From Bacteroidota bacterium (GTDB lineage Bacteria; Bacteroidota; Bacteroidia; NS11-12g; UBA9320), in contig WGNA01000001.1 of NCBI GenBank assembly GCA_016124755.1, forward strand, positions 1-46,052: a stretch of DNA of 46,052 nt, written 5' to 3'. Every line of letters starts with the position of its first letter. The first letter of the stretch is position 1. The notes under the pieces are model-generated. The model was not told the DNA's origin, made no database searches, and saw nothing but the letters and a program-made list of their open reading frames with translations. This document shows, in pieces, positions 17,601-25,193 of the stretch. A program made the position numbers and the translations under genes.

Positions 17601-18315
17601 TTCTCTGAAGTGAGTCCACCATATCGAGATCTTCGTTCCGGTAGGCATCCTGCATCATCTCTTCGGGAGACTTTCCGGTTTTAGCCATAAACAATCGGTA
17701 ATCACGCATGCGGGCAGTGTACGATTCCGGATCTTTATCCGGCAACATCGACATGCGAACCATGCTGTCTGATTTCAGGAAATCCTCAAGTCCCATCAAC
17801 TTCTTTCCGTACTTTCTTCCAGCCTGATAGATGTACATGTCGAGGTAGGTTTCTTCTTCGTATTCGGCGTTGTAAGCGGTGTTCCGGTGCAGAATACCGT
17901 TCATCATACTTGCTCCGATTTTCAAACCGGATTTCAGCCAGTCGGTATTGAGTTCTGATTCACTGAAAGCGGTTCGGTAAAAGTCAGACAAATAGTAAGG
18001 TCCGAAATAGTAGCTGCCGGTTTGTGCGAGGTAAGCAGAGTCGAAAACCTTTTCGAGCCATTGTTCCGGGTCGCTTTCTAAAGCAACATAGTCGCAACTT
18101 TTTAGCGCAAGAAAAAAACTGTCGCCAAGGTGAAAGGCCAGCTTATCGCTCACGTGCATCGTTCCATACAGATACGAAGGTTTGGATGAGCCATTGCCGG
18201 TGATTTCCCAAAGCAGAGAAGGATATTTCTTCTGAGTTTGTGCAATCGAATTTCCTGCAAACGGGATAAGAATTAAGGATAAAAACAGAAGTCTGTTGAA
18301 GTGTGCTCTGTGCAT
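14632..18315 (-). CDS. Large secreted TraB/GumN-domain protein
   Basis: Secreted protein of 1227 aa, starting at ATG 18315; the longer frame begins with a TTG inside a promoter-like box. The signal peptide is FNRLLFLSLILIPFAGNSIAQ. A TraB/GumN domain (PF01963 type, about 25-305) shows LLWEITGNG, YLYGTMHVSD, YVALESDPEQW and a closing GVGAAHLAGEKGVIETLRAMGY. Ordinary GumN proteins are about 300 aa, so the remaining 900 aa are unusual: a mixed alpha/beta middle part, a helical HEAT-like stretch (about 840-1000), a Tyr/Asp/Ser-rich linker (YDYDDYGYYSDYMGYAYAD) and a last beta-rich domain. GumN domains are proposed metal-dependent proteases or peptidases, but this is not shown for this architecture. 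It is monocistronic. Confidence 0.8.
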   Translation of the reverse strand: MHRAHFNRLLFLSLILIPFAGNSIAQTQKKYPSLLWEITGNGSSKPSYLYGTMHVSDKLAFHLGDSFFLALKSCDYVALESDPEQWLEKVFDSAYLAQTGSYYFGPYYLSDFYRTAFSESELNTDWLKSGLKIGASMMNGILHRNTAYNAEYEEETYLDMYIYQAGRKYGKKLMGLEDFLKSDSMVRMSMLPDKDPESYTARMRDYRLFMAKTGKSPEEMMQDAYRNEDLDMVDSLQRMMNPSKNHQKLMLHDRNIIMARSIDSLIKTGVNIFSGVGAAHLAGEKGVIETLRAMGYTLRPVLRVIDEISKENRDKLEKTYVPKKMVPQSTSDGWVTVNIPGKLYELPSYGTMSVSVFPDLDNGTTYSLVRLEHNAILMNQTRDYIKKRIDSLLYENIPGKILEQKDIEIDGCKGFDILNKTKKSDYERYRILISPLEILIFKVSGTLDYLKDNNNLDEVFNSLHVHNEKKPQTVISDRGLSVQMPGRPVWEEKNKLARLMQNNLVDIKGVDSINNYYSVKRASLHDLEYIEEDSFEMHYMAREFNKKFKYTTASDSDLTFLNMPAYSISAKDTSGNWLHSFYFIDGPRYFQMLVRSKDSIWPEKFFSSFKWENPKIRTSYFEFEDTSCLYKVNTSARYVGWSSLGYQEKYRALTQKEDYSYTGKYENRRYYDPMSDELIEVNFQKFHKYYYCPSYDSLWRSVKYRWKDQTSLFLASTKMSEDSTSYEVELTDTNSNRKIISRSIVHGDRIYSVSYLTSENGKITPFVTTFLNSFTVEDDTLPSRPFNTEKTDWLMNDLLHGDSVEQVHAMRSLYQADFKDEDAPTIISLIESFHHDEFDLDNRLGLIERLGSLNHPDIHPYLTRLYNRSLDTPTIQLSVLTALADQKTKSSTKLFRKLMNSETPLIQGYGIKSLFYSLEDSIELRKSLYPFILQYSGYPEYKSEVYEFVADLLDSNVIKKRHLRKYKSEFLRVAKDDLKRLIAGESSGSSYDYDDYGYYSDYMGYAYADEETNYTGSQSVPSGDLTAYNKLLMPFKKDKSVQEYFDRTRRLKDERELLITSIQFADNGVYVNDTIWTHYSEDESTRFDLYSYLKKINHLELLNDSFKSDVYMARAMLFDGVSVENPDSVFLIETREINTGKLDGTLYLFKRPNENDRELWVFDYIVVINKGAIKDTYKIKRASSEYLDDEEMYKKVDEAAENLWYSDRPRVKRSYGGFNYYDYEEGY

Positions 18316-18411
18316 ATCTGGCTTATGAAAGATTCGCAAAATACATATCGTACCGATTCCAATAACAGCAGAAGAGTAAATAAGGTGCAGCAGATTCGGA
18401 TTAGAAGAAGA

Positions 18412-18864
18412 TTATTCACGGTTTTTTGAATCAATCCAAATCGTAACCGGACCATTATTGATTAGTTGAATCTGCATATCGGCTCCGAATTCACCGGATT
18501 TAACCGGCAACGCAGAAACCTCTGCCAGTTTTGTTTTAAAATATTCGTACAACGGAATGGCGTGTTCGGGTCGGGCGGATTTAATGTACGAAGGCCGGTT
18601 TCCTTTTTTGGTGGAGGCGTGAAGGGTAAACTGACTAACCACCAGAAACTCACCTTTAACATCGCAGACAGATCGGTTCATTACGCCGTTTTCATCATCG
18701 AAAATGCGAAGGTTGCTGATTTTTCCGGAGAGCCATTCCGCATCCGATTGATCGTCTTCGGTTTCAATACCGAGCAAAATGAGCAGGCCTTCACCGATGT
18801 GTGAAATAATTTTGCCTTCAACCGAAACGGATGCTTCAGTAACCTTCTGGATTAATACCCTCAT
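18412..18864 (-). CDS. dtd: D-aminoacyl-tRNA deacylase
   Basis: Cytosolic proofreading enzyme of 150 aa that hydrolyses D-aminoacyl-tRNA. The family signatures are present: MRVLIQKVTEASVSVEG at the start, SQFTLHA in the middle and the NNGPVTIWID motif, the cross-subunit GP motif, near the C-terminus. The length is normal. Its start overlaps the stop of the upstream K+ channel gene by 4 bases, so the two are probably coupled. Confidence 0.95.
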   Translation of the reverse strand: MRVLIQKVTEASVSVEGKIISHIGEGLLILLGIETEDDQSDAEWLSGKISNLRIFDDENGVMNRSVCDVKGEFLVVSQFTLHASTKKGNRPSYIKSARPEHAIPLYEYFKTKLAEVSALPVKSGEFGADMQIQLINNGPVTIWIDSKNRE

Positions 18865-19181
18865 TTTCTTCTTTTTTTCATTTCCAAAGTATGCCGGTTG
18901 AAATGCGTATATACCGAATCAATAAAAGTGAGAATAATGCCAATGCCCACTATGATGTAGAAAATGGTGAAGATTTTTCCGGCGTCGGTTTGGGGTGAAA
19001 AGTCGCCGTAGCCAACTGTTGTAAGGGTGATTACACTAAAGTACAGCGCATCGAGCCAACGCCAGTCTTCCAGAAAATGATAGACAAACATTCCGGTGAG
19101 GATCACCATTATGGTTACATAGATGAGCGACCGGTATTCTTTGTCGCGCAGAAAAGAGATAATGGTTTTGAAAAAGATCAT
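18861..19181 (-). CDS. Small two-TM potassium channel
   Basis: Membrane protein of 106 aa of the Ion_trans_2 type. TM1 is at about 20-36, followed by a pore helix and the K+ selectivity filter TVGYGD at 55-60, and TM2 (IFTIFYIIVGIGIILTFI) at about 68-87. It should assemble as a KcsA-like tetramer. There is no regulatory RCK domain; the basic tail (MKKRRK) ends the protein. It overlaps dtd by 4 bases, a pairing with no obvious functional link. Confidence 0.9.
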   Translation of the reverse strand: MIFFKTIISFLRDKEYRSLIYVTIMVILTGMFVYHFLEDWRWLDALYFSVITLTTVGYGDFSPQTDAGKIFTIFYIIVGIGIILTFIDSVYTHFNRHTLEMKKRRK

Positions 19182-19230
19182 CAGAGCTTCCGAAGGTCAC
19201 CGGGTCAAAAATAGGCAGTGAATAAAAAGG

Positions 19231-19815
19231 TTAGAGAATCCAGGTGACTTTATTATTCCAGTCGTCCCGTTTCCCGGGTGTATGAGGTGTATCGGTTTTA
19301 ATCTTACCGATATAAAAAATTCCCATACATAATTGGTTTTCGTGCAGTTTTAAAAATTGGCGGAATTCATCGGTATAAACAAGATGGCCGGTACTCCAGT
19401 AACCTCCGTATCCGGGATACGAAGCTAATGTTAACCAGAGATTCTGAACGGCTGCAGCGGTTGCGGCAACTTCTTCTATTTCGGGCAAATCAGGTCGCAG
19501 ACTTTTATGCAGTATGATCACAATTGCATGAGAGATTTGATTTTTCCGGAGTTGGTATTTATCCATTTTAGCCTGAGAAAAAGATTCCACCGGTGTTCGT
19601 AACTTATAAATCCGGGCGAGTTCATCCATCAGGCGATCGGCAGATTGATTTTCAAAAACCTGAAATCTCCACGGTTCGGTATGCATGTGCGTGGGTGCCC
19701 AGTTTGCATTTTCGAGCATTTCTTCAATAATTTCTTCTGGCACTTTTTCTCCGGAAAACTGGTTGGTGAAAACCGACCTCCTGTTCTTTATAATTTCGCT
19801 GATGTTGTTATTCAT
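19231..19815 (-). CDS. Nitroreductase family protein (YdjA-like)
   Basis: FMN-dependent oxidoreductase family protein of 194 aa. The N-terminal IIKNRRSVF..F motif binds FMN phosphate, ANWAPTHMHTEPWRFQVF is the usual second motif, and GIFYIGK with a C-terminal basic stretch completes the fold. The TEPWRF form places it near the YdjA branch. The physiological substrate is not known. It is transcribed towards the K+ channel gene with a 49-base gap. Confidence 0.9.
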   Translation of the reverse strand: MNNNISEIIKNRRSVFTNQFSGEKVPEEIIEEMLENANWAPTHMHTEPWRFQVFENQSADRLMDELARIYKLRTPVESFSQAKMDKYQLRKNQISHAIVIILHKSLRPDLPEIEEVAATAAAVQNLWLTLASYPGYGGYWSTGHLVYTDEFRQFLKLHENQLCMGIFYIGKIKTDTPHTPGKRDDWNNKVTWIL

Positions 19816-19938
19816 ACTGATGGATTAGCATTTATTCAAACGGGTTGGATTGTAATTGGTTTGATTGCGATATTCGGAAATTAAACAATGGGCTTCAAAC
19901 AAAATCCTGATCGAAACCTTATCTAAATAAGCAAATGA

Positions 19939-19946
19939 TAATTTTG
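19939..19946 (+). promoter_or_regulatory. Bacteroidota -7 element of sod
   Basis: TAATTTTG matches TAnnTTTG and lies 26 bases upstream of the SOD ATG. No convincing TTG is seen 19-21 bases further upstream. Confidence 0.5.
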
Positions 19947-19972
19947 TCGAACCATTAAAAATAAATAGAACT

Positions 19973-20572
19973 ATGGCATTTGAATTACCGGCATTACCGT
20001 ATGCCTACAACGCTTTAGAGCCTCATATCGACGCGAGGACAATGGAAATCCACCACGGGAAACACCACGCAGGTTACGTAGCAAAACTCAATGCTGCAAT
20101 CGAAGGAAACGACATGGCGGGCAAGTCGCTCGAGGATTTACTGAAAAATCATCACGACAATACAGCCGTTCGAAACAACGGAGGAGGACATTACAATCAC
20201 AGTCTTTTCTGGACGGTTCTTTCTCCAAATGGAGGAGGAAATCCTACCGGTGATCTCGGAGAGCAGATCAACAAAGATTTCGGAAGTTTTGATGCATTTA
20301 AAGAGAAGTTTGCAAATGCAGCGGCAAATCAGTTTGGTTCCGGCTGGGCCTGGTTGTGCTGGTGCGATGGAAAACTTTGCGTTTGCTCAACTCCGAATCA
20401 GGACAATCCGGTTATGGGATTTGGCTGTGGAGGAACACCTATTCTCGGACTTGATGTTTGGGAACACGCATATTATCTGAATTATCAGAATCGTCGTCCG
20501 GATTACATCAGTGCATTCTGGAATGTAATAAACTGGGATGAAGTGAGCAGAAGACTGGAAGCTGCCAGATAA
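19973..20572 (+). CDS. sodA: Superoxide dismutase, Mn type
   Basis: Fe/Mn superoxide dismutase of 199 aa that converts superoxide to H2O2 and O2. The metal ligands are H27 (MEIHHGKHH), H76 ([10 protein letters not shown]), D160 and H164 ([10 protein letters not shown]). GGHxNHSLFW and [25 protein letters not shown] follow the Mn-type pattern rather than the Fe-type one, but cambialistic use of metals cannot be excluded. No signal peptide, so it is cytosolic. It is monocistronic, with its own promoter-like box and terminator. Confidence 0.95.
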   Translation: MAFELPALPYAYNALEPHIDARTMEIHHGKHHAGYVAKLNAAIEGNDMAGKSLEDLLKNHHDNTAVRNNGGGHYNHSLFWTVLSPNGGGNPTGDLGEQINKDFGSFDAFKEKFANAAANQFGSGWAWLCWCDGKLCVCSTPNQDNPVMGFGCGGTPILGLDVWEHAYYLNYQNRRPDYISAFWNVINWDEVSRRLEAAR

Positions 20573-20593
20573 TTCGGTTTCATACAAATTTCT

Positions 20594-20627
20594 AAAGGGC
20601 TGTCAGATTCTGTCGGCCCTTTTTTTA
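20594..20627 (+). terminator. Terminator downstream of sodA
   Basis: AAAGGGC (20594-20600) pairs with GCCCTTT starting at 20616, followed by a continuing T-run. It begins 22 bases after the SOD stop codon. Confidence 0.8.
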
Positions 20628-20667
20628 TTTAACAGCAGGAGCCGAAGACAGAAATTCAAGGGTTTGA

Positions 20668-20675
20668 TATCTTTG
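20668..20675 (+). promoter_or_regulatory. Bacteroidota -7 element of the HTTM gene
   Basis: TATCTTTG is a full match to TAnnTTTG and ends 10 bases before the ATG at 20686, so the transcript would be nearly leaderless. Confidence 0.55.
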
Positions 20676-20685
20676 GCCGGCCACT

Positions 20686-22020
20686 ATGATCAGAAAAAAT
20701 TGTTTCTCCCCGGAGTCTTCTTTACCTATTAGTTTCTGGCGGATTCTTTTCGGATTGATTCTGATTTTCGAATCCTTCGGGTCTTTATTAATTGGTTATA
20801 CCAAACGTGTATTTGTTGATCCGCCGGAACGCGTTTTCACTTTTATCGGTTTCGATTGGCTCATGCCGCATCCGGGAAGCTGGGTTTACTGGATTTATGT
20901 TGTAATGGGATTATTGGCGGTTGCCATAACTACAGGATATTTCTACCGAATAAGCATGGTTGGCTTCTCGATTCTCTGGACATGGACGTATCTCAGTCAT
21001 AAAGTGGGTTACAACAACCACCATTATCTGATGGTGCTTTTGTGCTGGATGATGGTTTTTATTCCAGCTAATATGGCGATGAGTCTCGATGTTAAACAGG
21101 GTCGCGTTCGCTATTCAGAAACGACTTCCAAAATATTCAGATGGCAATTCATTCTGCTGTTGTGGATTGTTTACACCTACGCATCTATCGCGAAGATGTA
21201 TCCCGACTGGATGCATGGAGATGTAATCGAGTCGTGGTTTGCACCTAAAAAATCTCTTTCGTTGATCGGAGGTTTCTATGCGTGGAAGTTTACACCTTTG
21301 CTCATTTCATGGGGCGGGATTTTGTTTGATCTACTGGTGATTCCGTTCTTGTTGATTCGAAAAACCAGAACTGTGGCTTTTGTAATCGGAATCTTTTTTC
21401 ATGTGATAAATTCCATCAGCTTCCAGATCGGTACCTTTCCGTATCTGATGATCGCAAGTGGTATCCTATTTTTCACACCCGAGACATTGGAAAAGAAATT
21501 TGGGGGATTTTTTCGGAAATGCGGTTGGAAGAAATATGCTGAGAGTGGAAGCCGTATTACCAGAAATCAAAACCGGATGCTGGTGCTGTATTTTATCTTT
21601 TTTTTGATTCAGATTATTTTACCACTTCGGCATTACGCTTATTCGGGTGAGGTTTTGTGGACAGAGGAAGGGCATAGGTTGAGTTGGAGAATGATGTTGA
21701 GATCCAAAACCGGCAGATTGTATTTTAGAATTTCCAAACCGAATGGAGAAGAAGAGCTTCACGATCCGTCGAAACATTTATCGGAAGACCAATTGAATCT
21801 GTTGGCTGGTCATCCGGATGTGATCTGGCAATACTGTCAGCAATTAAAAGAAATGTACGGACCGGGAATTAAAATATTTGCAAGCGGACGCGTCAGATTA
21901 AATGAAAGAACTCCAGCCGAGATTATTGATCCCTATTTTGATTTGGCAAAGGCTGAATGGGAAATGTTTCGACACTCTACATGGATTACAATTGTACCGG
22001 AATACAATAAAAGAGAGTGA
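20686..22020 (+). CDS. HTTM / vitamin K-dependent gamma-carboxylase-like membrane protein
   Basis: Multi-span membrane protein of 444 aa. The N-terminal half has several hydrophobic helices, FWRILFGLILIFES at the start, KVGYNNHHYLMVLLCWMM and IFFHVINSISFQIGTFPYLMI, which fit the HTTM domain (horizontally transferred transmembrane; PF05090 type). This domain is shared with vertebrate vitamin K-dependent gamma-glutamyl carboxylase. The C-terminal 150 aa are soluble and beta-rich (WTEEGHRLSWRMML, FRISKPNGEEE). The bacterial substrate is not known. It is monocistronic, convergent with panC with only 2 bases between the stops. Confidence 0.85.
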   Translation: MIRKNCFSPESSLPISFWRILFGLILIFESFGSLLIGYTKRVFVDPPERVFTFIGFDWLMPHPGSWVYWIYVVMGLLAVAITTGYFYRISMVGFSILWTWTYLSHKVGYNNHHYLMVLLCWMMVFIPANMAMSLDVKQGRVRYSETTSKIFRWQFILLLWIVYTYASIAKMYPDWMHGDVIESWFAPKKSLSLIGGFYAWKFTPLLISWGGILFDLLVIPFLLIRKTRTVAFVIGIFFHVINSISFQIGTFPYLMIASGILFFTPETLEKKFGGFFRKCGWKKYAESGSRITRNQNRMLVLYFIFFLIQIILPLRHYAYSGEVLWTEEGHRLSWRMMLRSKTGRLYFRISKPNGEEELHDPSKHLSEDQLNLLAGHPDVIWQYCQQLKEMYGPGIKIFASGRVRLNERTPAEIIDPYFDLAKAEWEMFRHSTWITIVPEYNKRE

Positions 22021-22022
22021 AT

Positions 22023-22871
22023 TTATTCTTTCAGAACGATATTGTCTAAAAGCCTCACTCCGCCGTATTGAACAACAATTACTGCGACAATATACGATGT
22101 GTCGGAAAGGACATTCACGATTTCCATGGTATTTCCATCCACCGCTTCCAGATATTCAAGCACGGTATCTTCCCGACTGTTTAAATATTTTCTGGTGAGT
22201 TCTAAAGCCTGATGCAAGGGTTTAAAATGACAGCGTTCACGAAGTTGAAGTAACGACTGATAAATGAAGGTTGCCTTTGAGCGGTGTTCATTATCCAATC
22301 GGATATTCCGGGAAGACATTGCGAGTCCGTTTGATTCTCGTTCGATCGGGCAAACCACAATTTCAATTTCAGGGAAGAACAGATTTCGGAGGTGTTTCAC
22401 AACAACCGTTTGCTGAAAATCCTTTTGTCCGAAGTATGCAGTGTCGGGTTCAACAATTTCAAAGAATCGCTTTACTACTTTGGCAACACCCTGAAAATGT
22501 CCGGGTCGTTGCGCACCTTCCAAAACCTTATCAAGGTTGTTTAGCGGAACTTCTTCATCAATGTAATTTTCATTGTAAAGGTCATCTACATCCGGAAGGA
22601 AGAGGTAGTCGACATTTGCTTCAATCAGAAGTTTCATGTCGTTTTCGATGGGGCGGGGGTAGCGATTTAAGTCGTTAGAATCGTTAAATTGCTTGGGGTT
22701 GACAAAAATGCTGCAAACTACTGTTACATTTTCCAGCCTTGCGCGTTTAACCAACGACAAATGCCCGAAGTGCAACGCACCCATGGTTGGAACAAAGCCG
22801 ATCTTATTACCGCTTAATTTGATCTTTTTCAGTTCAGAATGCAGGACTTCAGGGGATTTGAACACCTTCAT
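22023..22871 (-). CDS. panC: Pantothenate synthetase
   Basis: Enzyme of 282 aa that joins pantoate and beta-alanine with ATP, the last step of pantothenate synthesis. The HIGH-like motif is GALHFGHLSLV after PTM, and FVNPKQF, YFGQKDFQQ and MSSRN are all present. ATG at 22871 is chosen, as the slightly longer frame begins with TTG inside a TAATTTTTG box. It is divergent from the GT5-like gene with about 100 bases between; this neighbourhood (panC, GT5 half protein, DUF4270) is familiar from other Bacteroidota. Confidence 0.95.
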   Translation of the reverse strand: MKVFKSPEVLHSELKKIKLSGNKIGFVPTMGALHFGHLSLVKRARLENVTVVCSIFVNPKQFNDSNDLNRYPRPIENDMKLLIEANVDYLFLPDVDDLYNENYIDEEVPLNNLDKVLEGAQRPGHFQGVAKVVKRFFEIVEPDTAYFGQKDFQQTVVVKHLRNLFFPEIEIVVCPIERESNGLAMSSRNIRLDNEHRSKATFIYQSLLQLRERCHFKPLHQALELTRKYLNSREDTVLEYLEAVDGNTMEIVNVLSDTSYIVAVIVVQYGGVRLLDNIVLKE

Positions 22872-22932
22872 ATACAAAAATTAATTATTAAATACAAGAA
22901 GCGCCGGCGGCAAATGTGCAGATTTTGAGCGG

Positions 22933-22940
22933 TATCTTTG
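22933..22940 (+). promoter_or_regulatory. Bacteroidota -7 element of the GT5-like gene
   Basis: TATCTTTG is a full match to TAnnTTTG, giving a leader of about 30 bases before the ATG at 22978. Confidence 0.55.
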
Positions 22941-22977
22941 CCCCAGCATTAGTATTCTTAGTAATAACTCTTCATCT

Positions 22978-23796
22978 ATGGAAAACAACAAGAAGAAAGT
23001 ATTATTCATTTCTTCGGAAATGAGTCCCTTTTTGGACAGCAACCCATTAGCTGACATTGCGCGTATGTTACCGCAAGTGGTTCAGGAGCAGGACAACGAA
23101 GTCCGGATTCTGGTTCCGCGTTTCGGAGTGATCAACGAGCGACGCAATCGTCTTCACGAAGTTGTTCGTCTTTCTGGAATGAACATCACGATCGACGACA
23201 ATGACAACCCGTTAACTATTAAGGTTGCTTCCATCCCAAACACCAAGATGCAGGTTTACTTCCTCGACAACGAGGATTATTTCCACCGCAAGTTTATTTA
23301 CAACGACGAGAACGATCAGTTCTACTCAGACAATGATGAGAGAACCATCTTCTTTTGCAAAGGAGCTCTCGAAACCGTTAAAAAACTCGGTTGGTATCCC
23401 GACATCATTCATTGCCACGGCTGGATGACCAGTCTGATTCCCCTGTATCTTAAAACTATTTACAAAGATGAACCTGTGTTCCAGAATGCGAAGATTGTTT
23501 ACAGCGTATTCAACAACGAGCACAACGAATCACTCGGACAAGACTTTACCCGTAAAGCAAGTCTGAATCACATCACAGACGAAGTGATGAAGCCATTTGA
23601 AAACGGTGACTGTTCAAGTCTGTACATCGGCGCTATTACTCACTCAGACGCAATTGTTAATTGTGGTGATAATCTCGATCCACAGGTGCAAAATCACCTT
23701 GCAAGCGATGAGCAAAAACCGGTGCTCGAACACCGCGGAGATAATATCGCAGCGGAGTACACCGAATTCTATGATACGATTCTCGCGAAAAACTAA
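22978..23796 (+). CDS. Glycogen/starch synthase catalytic N-domain protein (GT5, half length)
   Basis: Protein of 272 aa matching only the N-terminal Rossmann domain of bacterial glycogen synthase: KVLFISSEMSPFLDSNPLADIARMLP, then VRILVPRFGVINERRNRLHEV and PDIIHCHGWMTSLIPLYLK. The K-x-G-G-L-A ADP-glucose loop is changed to DSNPLAD, and the second Rossmann domain, which carries much of the donor site, is absent, as is usual for this Bacteroidota group. Catalytic activity as a glycogen synthase is therefore doubtful. The end overlaps the DUF4270 gene by 26 bases in another frame, so the two are coupled. Confidence 0.85.
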   Translation: MENNKKKVLFISSEMSPFLDSNPLADIARMLPQVVQEQDNEVRILVPRFGVINERRNRLHEVVRLSGMNITIDDNDNPLTIKVASIPNTKMQVYFLDNEDYFHRKFIYNDENDQFYSDNDERTIFFCKGALETVKKLGWYPDIIHCHGWMTSLIPLYLKTIYKDEPVFQNAKIVYSVFNNEHNESLGQDFTRKASLNHITDEVMKPFENGDCSSLYIGAITHSDAIVNCGDNLDPQVQNHLASDEQKPVLEHRGDNIAAEYTEFYDTILAKN

Positions 23797-25156
23797 TAGC
23801 AAGGCTGCCTCTTGGGCAGCCTTGTTCTTTTTATTCTTTTCCGGTTTTATTTCCTGCAAAAAGTACGAAGGCGATATTGGCTACGATTTGTTACCCAATA
23901 CAAATTCCTATTCAGGAATAGTTGTCGATACTTTTTCTGTAATCGCTAAAACGGTTAAAGAAGATTCGATTCGGGTTGACTCTTTATCCAGTTCAATTCT
24001 CGGAGCCATTAACGATCCGTTATTCGGTATAACGAGTGCGAACCTGTATACTCAGTGTTTGTTGGAGGAGATCAACATTGATTTCGGTACAAATCCTACA
24101 TTGGATTCAGTTGTACTCGCATTGGTGATGGACTCAGATAATGAAGCCTATGGCAATGTGAATTCGGAAGTTCGGATCGGAGTTCACAAAATGGGTGAAA
24201 TTCTGAAAAAAGAATATCGCTATTTCTCTGATTACAATCCGGCTTTGCTCGAAGCTATAGGCAACTATCAGGGTCGTCTAAATCCTGCCGATACCGTGTA
24301 TTACTATGAGGGAAAAAATCTTCAAAAAACAACGGGTTTGCTACGCATCAAACTTGACCGAACGTTTGGGGAGAGTTTCTTTCATGCAAATGCTTACGGT
24401 AGTAATGAGTCGTTTCTAAACTTTTTGAATGGAATTGCACTCATACCGGAGCCCGGTAGCCTTTCAACCAATCAGGGATCTATTGTTCCTATTGATTTGA
24501 ATCATTCCGACACGAAACTTATCGTGTATTATAACGACAGCCTTACCAAGGAATTCACTGTTTCAGATCAGGCAGAGCGCATTATGCATTATGATGTTGT
24601 ATCGAGATCAGGAGCGATAAGCAGTCAGTTGGCAGTAACTAATGGTCATTTTGATGAAACCTATATTCAGTCTATGGGTTCCTGTAAAACCAGAATTTTT
24701 ATTCCGGGATTACTCGATCTTGTGAAAGACGGAAATCAGGTGGTTATTAACGAGGCCAAACTAACTCTCACCATTAAAGACGGTACTGCGAGTGACAATT
24801 ATCCTGCGCCGGAAAGACTTCTTCTTGTGCAACCTGCAAACAGCAATGGTACAGGAGCCAATTCTTTGATTCTGGATTTGATTGATCAGATTGCACCGGA
24901 AAATTCGGGTTGGATTGGTTATACGAACTACGGCGGAAGTTTGAACAGTGATGGTACAACCTACACATTTCATTTTAACCGGCACCTGCAATCTATTTTG
25001 GATACCTATCTGTCAACCGGAGTGGATGGAAATAAGGGATTTTATATTCTTATTCCCTCGGATGTTCCGATTACACCTTCTCGGGTAGTTCTCGATACCA
25101 GAAATAATCAAAGCGTAACCAACATTAAGGTTAAAGTAACATACACCAAACTTTAA
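23771..25156 (+). CDS. DUF4270 family lipoprotein
   Basis: Lipoprotein of 461 aa, exported and probably outer-membrane bound. After a basic N-region, the hydrophobic WAALFFLFFSGFISC gives a lipobox Cys followed by KKYEGDIGYDLLP, typical of DUF4270. The rest is beta-rich, with conserved pieces SILGAINDPLFGITSANLYTQ and the final FYILIPSDVPITPSRVVLDT. The much longer open frame upstream overlaps the GT5-like gene and is not credible; ATG at 23771 gives a clean signal. Its function is unknown. The GT5-DUF4270 link is conserved in the phylum, which hints at a shared role in the envelope or in glycans. Confidence 0.85.
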   Translation: MIRFSRKTNSKAASWAALFFLFFSGFISCKKYEGDIGYDLLPNTNSYSGIVVDTFSVIAKTVKEDSIRVDSLSSSILGAINDPLFGITSANLYTQCLLEEINIDFGTNPTLDSVVLALVMDSDNEAYGNVNSEVRIGVHKMGEILKKEYRYFSDYNPALLEAIGNYQGRLNPADTVYYYEGKNLQKTTGLLRIKLDRTFGESFFHANAYGSNESFLNFLNGIALIPEPGSLSTNQGSIVPIDLNHSDTKLIVYYNDSLTKEFTVSDQAERIMHYDVVSRSGAISSQLAVTNGHFDETYIQSMGSCKTRIFIPGLLDLVKDGNQVVINEAKLTLTIKDGTASDNYPAPERLLLVQPANSNGTGANSLILDLIDQIAPENSGWIGYTNYGGSLNSDGTTYTFHFNRHLQSILDTYLSTGVDGNKGFYILIPSDVPITPSRVVLDTRNNQSVTNIKVKVTYTKL

Positions 25157-25193
25157 TCAGAAGATCGTGTTTTATTTGCAAAAAGTTTAAGGT

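Noticed and set aside
23597-23770. N-terminal extension of the DUF4270 gene
   Set aside because: It overlaps the GT5-like gene in another frame and carries no signal; ATG at 23771 gives a clean lipoprotein signal.
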